NCBI GenBank assembly: GCA_025449615.1
Contig: JANWJA010000010.1
Coordinates: forward strand, 1 to 11,941
Source of the DNA: Methyloceanibacter sp.
Lineage (GTDB): Bacteria; Pseudomonadota; Alphaproteobacteria; Rhizobiales; Methyloligellaceae
Direction of reading: 5' to 3'
DNA: 11,941 nucleotides
The notes beneath the pieces are model-generated. The model saw only the letters and a program-made list of their open reading frames with translations. It was not told the origin of the DNA and did no database searches. Of this stretch, positions 5,893-11,941 are shown piece by piece. The position numbers and the translations under genes are program-made. Every line of letters starts with the position of its first letter. Position 1 is the first letter of the stretch.

Positions 5893-8025
5893 ATGAACGA
5901 GCAGCCGGCACGGAAAGAGTTTTTTGGCGCCTGTCCGCATGACTGTCCGGACACGTGCGCCATGATCTACGAGATCGAAAACGGCAAGCTCGTTGACGTT
6001 CGTGGCAATAAGGAACATCCGCTCACCCGCGGCACGCTCTGCGTCAAGCTCAAAGACTTTCACGACCACCACGCCAATCCCGACCGGCTGAAATATCCGC
6101 TGCGGCGCGTCGGCCCCAAGGGTTCCAAGCAATTCGAGCGCATCAGCTGGGACGAGGCGATCGCCGAAATCGGCAGACGCTGGCGCGAGATTATCGCGAC
6201 TTATGGCAGCCAAGCGATCATGCCCTATTCCTATCTCGGCAATATGGGCCTCGTGCAGGGCATCAATTCCGGCGATCCGTTCTTCAACAGGCTCGGCACG
6301 ACGGTGAACGAAAAGACGTTCTGCGCGTCAGGCTCATCGACCGCTTGGCTACTGACGGTGGGTCCGACCGGCGGCGTCGATCCGGAAAGTTTCGTCCATT
6401 CCAAGTTCATCGTGATTTGGGCCTGCAACTCGATCTCGACCAATCTGCATCACTGGCCCTTTGTGCTTGAGGCACAGAAGCGCGGCGCCAAGGTGGTGGT
6501 GATCGACAGCTACAGATCGCGTACGGCGAAGGCTGGCGATTGGCATATCTGCCCGCGGCCCGGCACCGACGGCGCTCTGACGATGGGCTTCATCAACTCG
6601 ATCATCGCCCAAGGTCTCGTCGATCAGGACTATGTCGATCAGCACACTTACGGCTTCGCTGAGTTGAAAGCCCGCGCGGCAGAGTTCACGCCCGAATATG
6701 TCGAGAAGATCACGGGCGTCAAAGCCTCCGATATCAAGCAATTCGCACGCGAGTTTGCGACGGCGCAGCCATCGGTGATCCGCTTGGGCGTTGCGCTCGA
6801 GCGCCACGCCGGCGGCGGACAGGCGATCCGCGGGGTCTGCGCGCTGCCGGCTCTCGTCGGTTCGTGGAGACATGTCGGCGGCGGTCTATTGCAGATGCCG
6901 CTTTGGGAGTTTCCCGTCGATTGGATGAAAGTGTCGCGCGGCGATTGGATCAAGCCCGGCACGCGCGCGATCAACAATCTCAAGCTCGGCGCAGCACTCA
7001 CAGGTGAAATGAAGCTCGATCCGCCGCTGAAGAGTCTGTTCGTATTCTGCACCAATCCGGTGAGCCAAGCACCGGAGACCAACAAGATCGTGAAGGGGCT
7101 GCAGCGCGAAGATCTATTCACGGTGGTCGCCGAGCACTTCCTCACCGACACGGCGAAATATGCCGACATCGTGCTTCCCGCGGCGATGGCCGGCGAGGCC
7201 GAGGACATGATGTGGTCCTGGGGGCATTTCTATTTCACCTATAATGAGAAGGCGATCGACCCGCCGGGCGAATGCAAGCCGACATCCGAGATGTGGCGGT
7301 TGCTCGCCAAGGAAATGGGCTTCGACGATCCGGTCTTCAAAATGACCGATGCTGAGCTGGCGGCCTATTACATCAATTGGGACGATCCCAAGATGGGCGG
7401 CATCGACATGGAGTATCTCAGGGCGAATGGCTACTACAAGATCGATGTCGGCTCGGCGGATACGCGCACACCGCATAGAGACGGCAAATTCCCGACGCCG
7501 TCGGGCAAGGTCGAATTCCTGTTGCACGATGCCAAGAATTTCGTCGCCGGTCCCTTCCGCGCCATGTATGACGGCGACCAGGACGGATCGCCGGTCGATC
7601 CGCTGCCGGGCTATATCCCAAATCGCGAGGCGCCGGAGACCAATCCGGAGCGGGCCAAACTTTACGCGCTCAACATCATCTCGCCGAAGAGCCACGGCTT
7701 TTTGAACTCCTGCTACGCCAACGAGAAGCACAAGATCAAAGGCCAGGGCGAGCAATTCGTGCTGATCTCGCCGGCCGACGCCACCAAGCGCAACATCCGT
7801 GAAGGCGATCCGGTGCGGGTCTATAATGACCGCGGCGATTTCGAGGGCGTGGCCAAGGTCACGGACGACGTCAATCCCGGTATCGTGGTAGCGACGCTCG
7901 GCTATTGGCGGAGCCTCAACCGATCAGACGGGTCGGTGAACTCGATCTCGTCGGACGCGCATTGCGGACTCGGCCGGGCGCCGAGCTTCTCCGACAATCT
8001 GGTCGAGGTGAGCCGCGTCAACTGA
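5893..8025 (+). CDS. Molybdopterin (bis-MGD) oxidoreductase, DMSO reductase superfamily
   Basis: A 710-residue molybdenum (or tungsten) oxidoreductase of unknown substrate. The N-terminal Mo4Fe4S domain has cysteines C14, C18, C22 and C50 (ACPHDCPDTC, then TRGTLC), binding one [4Fe-4S] cluster, with K52 two residues beyond C50 as in formate dehydrogenase-like enzymes. The central molybdopterin domain spans about 55-500. C144 in TFCASGSS is the best candidate for the metal ligand, because it aligns by position with Sec140 of E. coli FdhH and Cys141 of acetylene hydratase; this is inference. The dinucleotide-binding domain occupies about 590-708 (ALNIISPKSHGFLNS to GLGRAPSFSDN). There is no twin-arginine signal, so it should be cytoplasmic. 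No small iron-sulfur, membrane-anchor or chaperone gene lies next to it. GGAGG at 5881 is 7 bases before ATG 5893, favouring this start over ATG 5887. Family certain, substrate not; a formate dehydrogenase, thiosulfate/polysulfide reductase or biotin sulfoxide reductase-like role cannot be separated here. Confidence 0.93.
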   Translation: MNEQPARKEFFGACPHDCPDTCAMIYEIENGKLVDVRGNKEHPLTRGTLCVKLKDFHDHHANPDRLKYPLRRVGPKGSKQFERISWDEAIAEIGRRWREIIATYGSQAIMPYSYLGNMGLVQGINSGDPFFNRLGTTVNEKTFCASGSSTAWLLTVGPTGGVDPESFVHSKFIVIWACNSISTNLHHWPFVLEAQKRGAKVVVIDSYRSRTAKAGDWHICPRPGTDGALTMGFINSIIAQGLVDQDYVDQHTYGFAELKARAAEFTPEYVEKITGVKASDIKQFAREFATAQPSVIRLGVALERHAGGGQAIRGVCALPALVGSWRHVGGGLLQMPLWEFPVDWMKVSRGDWIKPGTRAINNLKLGAALTGEMKLDPPLKSLFVFCTNPVSQAPETNKIVKGLQREDLFTVVAEHFLTDTAKYADIVLPAAMAGEAEDMMWSWGHFYFTYNEKAIDPPGECKPTSEMWRLLAKEMGFDDPVFKMTDAELAAYYINWDDPKMGGIDMEYLRANGYYKIDVGSADTRTPHRDGKFPTPSGKVEFLLHDAKNFVAGPFRAMYDGDQDGSPVDPLPGYIPNREAPETNPERAKLYALNIISPKSHGFLNSCYANEKHKIKGQGEQFVLISPADATKRNIREGDPVRVYNDRGDFEGVAKVTDDVNPGIVVATLGYWRSLNRSDGSVNSISSDAHCGLGRAPSFSDNLVEVSRVN

Positions 8026-8044
8026 GCCAATTGGGCCTACCGAA

Positions 8045-8073
8045 AAGTGTCGCGATTCCTTTCAGCGACACTT
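8045..8073. terminator. Strong intergenic hairpin after the molybdoenzyme gene
   Basis: AAGTGTCGC (8045-8053) and GCGACACTT (8065-8073) are perfect 9-bp arms around an 11-base loop. An outer pair, CCTACC (8036-8041) with GGTAGG (8090-8095), could enclose it. It starts 19 bases after the stop at 8025, a good terminator position, but no T-run follows. A dispersed intergenic repeat is an alternative, as similar short GAAAAGTGT-type dyads are common between rhizobial genes. Confidence 0.45.
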
Positions 8074-8173
8074 AACCTCTCCGTCGATTGGTAGGGCACT
8101 CTTTGAACATCGCTTTAGGCTGGGCGTTTAACTTTGGGTGCCAACAGGCCCTCAAATCCGCCCAGAGCAAGCG

Positions 8174-9493
8174 ATGCCATTGACTGCCGTCGAGCAACTT
8201 ATCCTCGAGCTTGTGAATCGCGCGCGCCTCGATCCGGCCGGTGAAGCCCAACGGCTCAATGTCGGACTCAACGAAGGCATAGAGGGCGGGAAGATCTCGG
8301 CGGCGCCGAAGGATCCGCTTGCGTCAAGCGACGCACTGCACAACGCCGCTGACGCTCATAGCCAATTCATGCTCGACCACGATGCATTTGGGCATCAGGG
8401 CATCGGAGACGGTACGCCGCAAAGCCGCATCGCCGCAGCCGGCTACAGTTCGCCGACGATGCTGGGCGAGAACATCGCCTTCAGAGGCACCACTGGCGCG
8501 GTCGACGAAAACGCCTTCGCGGTAGCCATGTACCGCGACCTATTCGTGGATAAAGGCATCGACGGCCGCGGTCACCGCCTAAACATCCTCAATTCCTCGT
8601 TCCGCGAAATTGGCGTTGGTGAACAGACCGGCGTTTTCAGTCAGGGCGGCAACAATTTCAACAGCACAATGCTGACACAGGATTTCGGTGCTCGAAACGC
8701 CGCGATCTTCATCGCGGGTGTTGCGATCACCGATGCGAACGACAACGCGTTTTACGATGTGGGCGAGGGGACTGGCGGCATTGGTGTCAGTGTCACCGCG
8801 GCGGCAACGACATCGGGCACGACAGAGGCGGCCGGTGGCTATGCTGTCTCCTATAGCGGCGGTCCTGCGACCGTCACGTTTTCAGGCGGCGGCCTCGCTC
8901 AGCCGATCCTGGTTTCAGTGGATGCCGGTACGCATAATGTGAAGGTCGATCTGCTTGGCCCGTCGTTGGTGGGATCCTCAGCTTCGACAACGCTGGGCAG
9001 CGGGGCGGTGGACCTCATGTTGCTCGGCGCCGGCAATCTGAATGGAACGGGAAATTCCGACGCCAACACGCTTACCGGCACAGAAGGCGCCAATGTGCTT
9101 GACGGCGCGGGCGGCGGAGACACTCTTGTCGGCGCCCGAGGGCACGACGTGCTCACGGGAGGCACTGGATCCGACAATTTCGTTTTCAACGGTGTCAAGG
9201 ATAGCCCCGCCGGTGTCGGCCGCGATCAAATCGTCGATTTCAACTCGCTCGAAAACGATGTTGTTGATTTGTCGGCCATCGACGCCAATAGGCGCGCGGC
9301 CGGCGATCAGGACTTCCATTTCATTGGCGCCGCGAAATTCCACTCCCATGGAACGCATCATGTCTTCGGTGAGCTTCGCTATGCCAATCATGTGCTGAAG
9401 GGCGACGTGAACGGCGATGGCCACGCGGATTTCGCGATTGCAATGAATGCCGCGACCCTCTCGGCCGGGCCGGGCGGCGACTTTCTCCTCTAA
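8174..9493 (+). CDS. CAP (SCP/PR1)-domain protein with RTX repeats, likely type I secreted
   Basis: A 439-residue protein with an N-terminal CAP domain at about residues 5-165. It has the bacterial CAP opening LELVNRARLDP and candidate His-Glu-His-Glu cavity residues in AFGHQ, LGENIAF, GHRLNIL and FREIGVG. A calcium-loop-like segment (DANDNAFYDVGEG) and a small beta-sandwich-like region follow at about 178-260. RTX nonapeptides come at about 293-338 (GGGDTLVGARGHDVLTGG), then a serralysin-type C-terminal module with a second DVNGDGHADF loop. The end, GDFLL, fits an uncleaved type I secretion signal, and there is no N-terminal signal peptide. No ABC transporter, membrane fusion or TolC gene is in the window. 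An in-frame GTG at 8138 lacks a ribosome site and would add 12 residues; ATG 8174 matches where CAP proteins usually begin. A weak TTGAAC at 8103 could belong to its promoter. The role is unknown. Its stop overlaps that of the convergent monooxygenase gene by 4 bp. Confidence 0.88.
   Translation: MPLTAVEQLILELVNRARLDPAGEAQRLNVGLNEGIEGGKISAAPKDPLASSDALHNAADAHSQFMLDHDAFGHQGIGDGTPQSRIAAAGYSSPTMLGENIAFRGTTGAVDENAFAVAMYRDLFVDKGIDGRGHRLNILNSSFREIGVGEQTGVFSQGGNNFNSTMLTQDFGARNAAIFIAGVAITDANDNAFYDVGEGTGGIGVSVTAAATTSGTTEAAGGYAVSYSGGPATVTFSGGGLAQPILVSVDAGTHNVKVDLLGPSLVGSSASTTLGSGAVDLMLLGAGNLNGTGNSDANTLTGTEGANVLDGAGGGDTLVGARGHDVLTGGTGSDNFVFNGVKDSPAGVGRDQIVDFNSLENDVVDLSAIDANRRAAGDQDFHFIGAAKFHSHGTHHVFGELRYANHVLKGDVNGDGHADFAIAMNAATLSAGPGGDFLL
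9050..9187 (+). repeat. RTX calcium-binding nonapeptide block
   Basis: Tandem GGxGxDxLx-like units can be read as TLTGTEGANVLDGAGGGDTL, then VGARGHDVL, then TGGTGSDNFVF. Such units bind calcium and fold after export. The number of clear repeats is small (about four), which is typical of short bacterial type I substrates. Confidence 0.8.
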
Positions 9494-10692
9494 ATCCGCC
9501 CGGCCTTGGAATTTTTCGCTTTGCCGTAGAGCCAGTCCAGAGAGTGCAGCAGGCTATCGGGTCCGCGCCTGGGCAGTATTGTATTGCGGGCAAATCGTGC
9601 CGGCCCTTTGAAATGATAGTAGCGGCCGAGGCGCTGAGAGCGGCGCTGCACTCTGCTTGCGCGGCTCTGGCGTAGACGCTGATAGTCTCTAAAGGCTCCG
9701 GCCGGATCGCTTTCTTCCTTGAGGCAGTCGCTGAGCGTTGCAGCGTCCTCGATGGCGAGCGCGGCGCCTTGAGCGAAATAGGGCAGCGTTGGATGGACGG
9801 CGTCGCCGAGGAGGACGACGCGGCCCTTGCTCCAATGCCGGAGTGGGGGGAGTCGATGAAGCGACCAGCTGCGCCATTGTGTTGCGGTTTCCATCAATGA
9901 TTTCGAATCCTTACACCAGCCGGTGAATCTGGATAGCAAGAGCGCGCGGTCCGCAGGTTCATTCCAGCCTTGCCCCCCGTCGCCTCCTTCGAGGACGGCA
10001 ACCAGATTCAGTTCCTTGCCCCCGCGGACAGGGTAATGGACGAGGTGCGCTCTCGGACCGAGCCAGAGACCGACAATGGCTGCGTCGAACGATCTCGGCA
10101 GTGTCTCGCGTGAGACCATCGCGCGGTAAGCGGTTGCATGAGCGAAGCGGGGGCTGACTTCCGGCGCGACAAAGGTTCGCAGCTTCGACCAAAGTCCGTC
10201 GGCGCCGATCAGGAGGTCGCCGCCGACCTCGTCTCCGTTGGCATCCCGCGCGACGATCCTATCCTCCGCGTTGTGAGCAGAAGCGAAATTGAAACCCGGC
10301 CTCAGCGTGACCGTGTTCAGATCTGTGCATGTCTCGAGGAGCGCGGCATGCAAATCGGCGCGGTGTAGCGTGAGATAAGGTGCGCCGTAGCGTGCTTCGA
10401 CGGTAACCCCGAGCGGGACGGTCGCCAATTTACGCCCCGAAAGCACGTCGAAGATGAGAAGGGCCTCGGGCTTGAAGGCGAACGCCTCGATCGCTGGCAA
10501 AACACCGAGGCTGCGCAACACCCGGGTGGCGTTCGGACCGAGCTGAATGCCGGCGCCGCTTTCCTCGGTGAAGCTCGAGCGTTCAAGGACCGTGGCGTTC
10601 TGCCCGTCGCGTCCTAACGCGATCGCCGCCGCTAAGCCGCCAATACCGCCACCAACGATCAGATGATTGCGCTCGCGCAGAGTGCCTTGCAT
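9490..10692 (-). CDS. FAD-dependent aromatic-ring-type monooxygenase (salicylate hydroxylase-like)
   Basis: A group A flavoprotein monooxygenase of 400 residues, cytoplasmic, which would use NAD(P)H and O2 to hydroxylate a ring-type substrate that cannot be named from sequence. The Rossmann dinucleotide motif GGGIGGLAAAIAL is at about residues 13-25. The family's conserved Arg region is near LHRADLHAALLE, the DG motif is GADGLWSKLR, and the GD motif is GRVVLLGDAVHPTLPYFAQG. The C-terminal 60 residues are strongly basic (RQSRASRVQRRSQRLGR), perhaps for membrane or nucleic-acid contact. Its ATG overlaps the upstream zinc-finger gene's stop as TGATG, so the two are probably translationally coupled. 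No separate ribosome site is needed or obvious. Its TAG stop lies within the convergent CAP gene's end. Other roles in this family, such as ubiquinone hydroxylation (UbiH/UbiF-like), are possible but less like the GD and DG motif context. Confidence 0.92.
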   Translation of the reverse strand: MQGTLRERNHLIVGGGIGGLAAAIALGRDGQNATVLERSSFTEESGAGIQLGPNATRVLRSLGVLPAIEAFAFKPEALLIFDVLSGRKLATVPLGVTVEARYGAPYLTLHRADLHAALLETCTDLNTVTLRPGFNFASAHNAEDRIVARDANGDEVGGDLLIGADGLWSKLRTFVAPEVSPRFAHATAYRAMVSRETLPRSFDAAIVGLWLGPRAHLVHYPVRGGKELNLVAVLEGGDGGQGWNEPADRALLLSRFTGWCKDSKSLMETATQWRSWSLHRLPPLRHWSKGRVVLLGDAVHPTLPYFAQGAALAIEDAATLSDCLKEESDPAGAFRDYQRLRQSRASRVQRRSQRLGRYYHFKGPARFARNTILPRRGPDSLLHSLDWLYGKAKNSKAGRI

Positions 10693-10955
10693 CAGGCGGC
10701 GGGCGCGCCGGCAGGTGCGGTGACCTCATAGACGCAGCCGGCCGGATCGCTCGCATCGGCCTTCAGTTTCGGATCGAAAACAAAGAGGGTGGAACAATAG
10801 GGACAGACGATCTCTGCCTCGTGGCCCATGTCGAGATAGACATGAGGGTGATCATGGGGGGGCTTTGCCCCCATGCATTGAAATTCTTTGACGCCGATCT
10901 TGATAGATCCGACGCCAAGGTCGTTGACGAAATGGGGGACGTTGGATTGAGCCAT
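10692..10955 (-). CDS. CHCC zinc-finger protein (NDUFS6-like, zf-CHCC)
   Basis: A compact 87-residue protein with candidate zinc ligands C27, H36, C51 and C54 (EFQCMG, PHDHPHVYLDMG, EIVCPYCSTLF), spaced C-x8-H-x14-C-x2-C. This is the pattern of the zf-CHCC family that includes the mitochondrial complex I subunit NDUFS6, a factor used in assembling the peripheral arm; whether this copy serves complex I is inference. The end is Ala/Gly/Pro-rich and probably flexible. It is the first gene of a minus-strand pair; its TGA shares one base with the ATG of the monooxygenase. ATG 10955 is the natural start, with only a weak ribosome site. The 68-bp spacer to the divergent hydrolase gene should hold both promoters; I see no convincing consensus in it. 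Confidence 0.93.
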   Translation of the reverse strand: MAQSNVPHFVNDLGVGSIKIGVKEFQCMGAKPPHDHPHVYLDMGHEAEIVCPYCSTLFVFDPKLKADASDPAGCVYEVTAPAGAPAA

Positions 10956-11023
10956 GGTCCAGTCTTAGGTTCACGCTAGGATGGCAAAGAATAGAGTGGT
11001 CGGGCACGAAACGGTAGGGCCGA

Positions 11024-11776
11024 ATGCAGAGCTTCAATTCAGACGGTATCAGGATCGTCTATCGCGACGAGGGGCACGGCGAGCCAATCCTTCTAATTCA
11101 CGGCTTCGCCTCCAACACTGCGACCAATTGGGCCGACCCACGCTGGATCTCCCTCCTCGTTGAGAGCGGGCGTCGCGTGATCGCTTTCGACAACCGCGGA
11201 CATGGTTTTAGCGAAAAGCTCTACGACCCATCGCTCTATGGCGCGCCCTCGATGGCGGAGGACGCAAGACGTCTGCTCGATCATCTTGGAATCGAGCGCG
11301 CGGATGTACTGGGCTATTCGATGGGAGCCCGGATCGCAGCATTTCTGATGCTTCGTCACCCCGAGCGGGTCCGGAGCGTCATTCTAGGCGGTCTCGGCAT
11401 CAACATGGTGCGCGGCATGGTTGGATCCGGCCCGCTCGCCAAAGCGCTCGAAGAAGACTCGATTGACCACGTCAGCAACGATACGGCGAGAAGTTTCAGG
11501 GCCTTCGCCGAGCAGACGAAAAGCGACCTCAAAGCCTTGGCGGCTTGCATGCGGGGCCCGCGGGAAAAAATCACGCCCGAACAACTTGCCACAATTCAAA
11601 TCTCGGTCCTTGTCGCCGTGGGCACCAACGATGTCATAGGCGGCTCCGGGGTCGAGCTTGCAAAGCTGATCCCGGGCGCCCAATTCCTTGAAATTGAAGG
11701 CCGCGACCATATGAAGGCGGTAGGCGACGCCAAGTTTAAGCAGGGTGTGCTCGACTTTTTAACCAAGCGGGCTTAG
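11024..11776 (+). CDS. Alpha/beta hydrolase
   Basis: A soluble cytoplasmic alpha/beta-fold hydrolase of 250 residues, a usual single-domain length. The oxyanion-hole strand is LIHGFASNTA (from about residue 23). The nucleophile elbow is GYSMG with S99, the acid is likely D203 (GTNDVIGG), and the base is H229 (GRDHMKAVGD), so the triad looks complete. A lid segment lies between about 130 and 180 and may be mobile. The substrate is unknown; esterase, lactonase and C-C hydrolase are possible in this family. ATG 11024 was chosen because the fold begins immediately after it; the G-rich TAGGG upstream is a weak ribosome site. It is followed 47 bases later by cysE on the same strand, so co-transcription is plausible, and it is divergent from the zinc-finger gene. 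Confidence 0.93.
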   Translation: MQSFNSDGIRIVYRDEGHGEPILLIHGFASNTATNWADPRWISLLVESGRRVIAFDNRGHGFSEKLYDPSLYGAPSMAEDARRLLDHLGIERADVLGYSMGARIAAFLMLRHPERVRSVILGGLGINMVRGMVGSGPLAKALEEDSIDHVSNDTARSFRAFAEQTKSDLKALAACMRGPREKITPEQLATIQISVLVAVGTNDVIGGSGVELAKLIPGAQFLEIEGRDHMKAVGDAKFKQGVLDFLTKRA

Positions 11777-11795
11777 TGCAATAGCTAATAAGTTG

Positions 11796-11807
11796 CGGCT
11801 TAAGCCG
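11796..11807. repeat. 12-bp perfect palindrome upstream of cysE
   Basis: CGGCTTAAGCCG equals its reverse complement and ends 6 bases before the GGAGG of cysE. It could be an operator for a dimeric regulator, or a small RNA stem that hides the ribosome site. There is no T-run, so a terminator for the hydrolase is unlikely. Confidence 0.45.
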
Positions 11808-11813
11808 TGCCAT

Positions 11814-11818
11814 GGAGG
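11814..11818 (+). promoter_or_regulatory. Ribosome binding site of cysE
   Basis: GGAGG is placed 5 bases before ATG 11824. An in-frame ATG at 11812 overlaps this site and would lack its own, so 11824 is the preferred start. Confidence 0.7.
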
Positions 11819-11823
11819 CAAAA

Positions 11824-11941
11824 ATGCAGAAGCATTCGACCGCGACACAGGCGCGAATCAAGGCCTACGATCCGATCTGGAGCCAGGTCCGTCGCGAGGC
11901 AGACGATGTGAGCGCGGCTGAGCCGGCGCTTGCCGGGTTCA
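11824..11941 (+). CDS. cysE: Serine O-acetyltransferase, N-terminal part (cut by window end)
   Basis: The first 39 codons of a probable serine acetyltransferase, which makes O-acetylserine from serine and acetyl-CoA, the first committed step of cysteine synthesis. The visible part resembles the helical N-terminal domain of bacterial CysE: a short polar leader, then AYDPIWSQVRREADD and EPALAGF, matching the family pattern DPxWxxxRxEA...EPxLAxF. The left-handed beta-helix catalytic domain lies beyond the window, so the assignment rests on the N-terminus alone. It starts 47 bases after the hydrolase on the same strand, with a good ribosome site and a palindrome just upstream. Confidence 0.8.
   Translation, partial: MQKHSTATQARIKAYDPIWSQVRREADDVSAAEPALAGF

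Noticed and set aside
8138..8173. GTG start at 8138 for the CAP-RTX protein
   Set aside because: No ribosome site precedes it, and the added residues do not form a signal peptide or belong to the CAP fold; ATG 8174 is preferred.
10981..11163. 60-codon frame starting with ATG at 10981 before the hydrolase gene
   Set aside because: It overlaps the hydrolase start in another frame, is Arg-rich like a shadow frame, and has no good ribosome site.

Overview
This window looks like chromosomal core-plus-accessory DNA of an alphaproteobacterium, most likely in or near the Hyphomicrobiales (Rhizobiales). The basis is the GC-rich coding style, the bacterial-type aspartyl-tRNA synthetase, a small CHCC zinc-finger protein of the NDUFS6-like family coupled to a FAD monooxygenase, and an alpha/beta hydrolase followed by cysE. 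I judged the lineage from protein resemblance alone, so the genus is not resolved.

Layout. Positions 1-1869 hold the 3' part of aspS; only a few N-terminal codons are missing. A small exported acidic four-cysteine protein (2000-2452) and tRNA-Leu(UAA) with encoded CCA (2525-2611) follow. Next is a 1007-residue autotransporter (2752-5775) whose passenger is a ladder of 16 short repeats in strict 23-29-residue register and whose end is an outer-membrane beta-barrel. A cytoplasmic-type molybdopterin oxidoreductase with an N-terminal [4Fe-4S] site (5893-8025) is preceded by a candidate FNR/FixK-type dyad. After an intergenic hairpin comes a CAP-domain protein with RTX repeats (8174-9493), a probable type I secretion substrate. 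It meets, tail to tail with a 4-bp stop overlap, a minus-strand pair: the zinc-finger gene (10955-10692) and the FAD monooxygenase (10692-9490), joined by a TGATG stop/start overlap. Divergent from that pair are an alpha/beta hydrolase (11024-11776) and the start of cysE (11824 onward, cut by the window end).

How the genes relate. Three products are exported by three different routes: Sec for the small protein, type V for the autotransporter, and probably type I for the CAP-RTX protein. The two large ones suggest surface or extracellular functions, but no dedicated secretion machinery is in the window. The oxidoreductase has no visible electron-transfer partner genes. The zinc-finger/monooxygenase pair and the hydrolase/cysE pair probably form two divergent transcription units separated by 68 bp. 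I see no insertion sequence, phage gene, CRISPR array or integration scar. No gene-free stretch exceeds 300 bases. I found no clear new multi-gene system; the points most worth following are the repeat ladder, the start of the autotransporter, the CAP-RTX architecture, the FNR-like box with the orphan oxidoreductase, and the palindromes before two genes.
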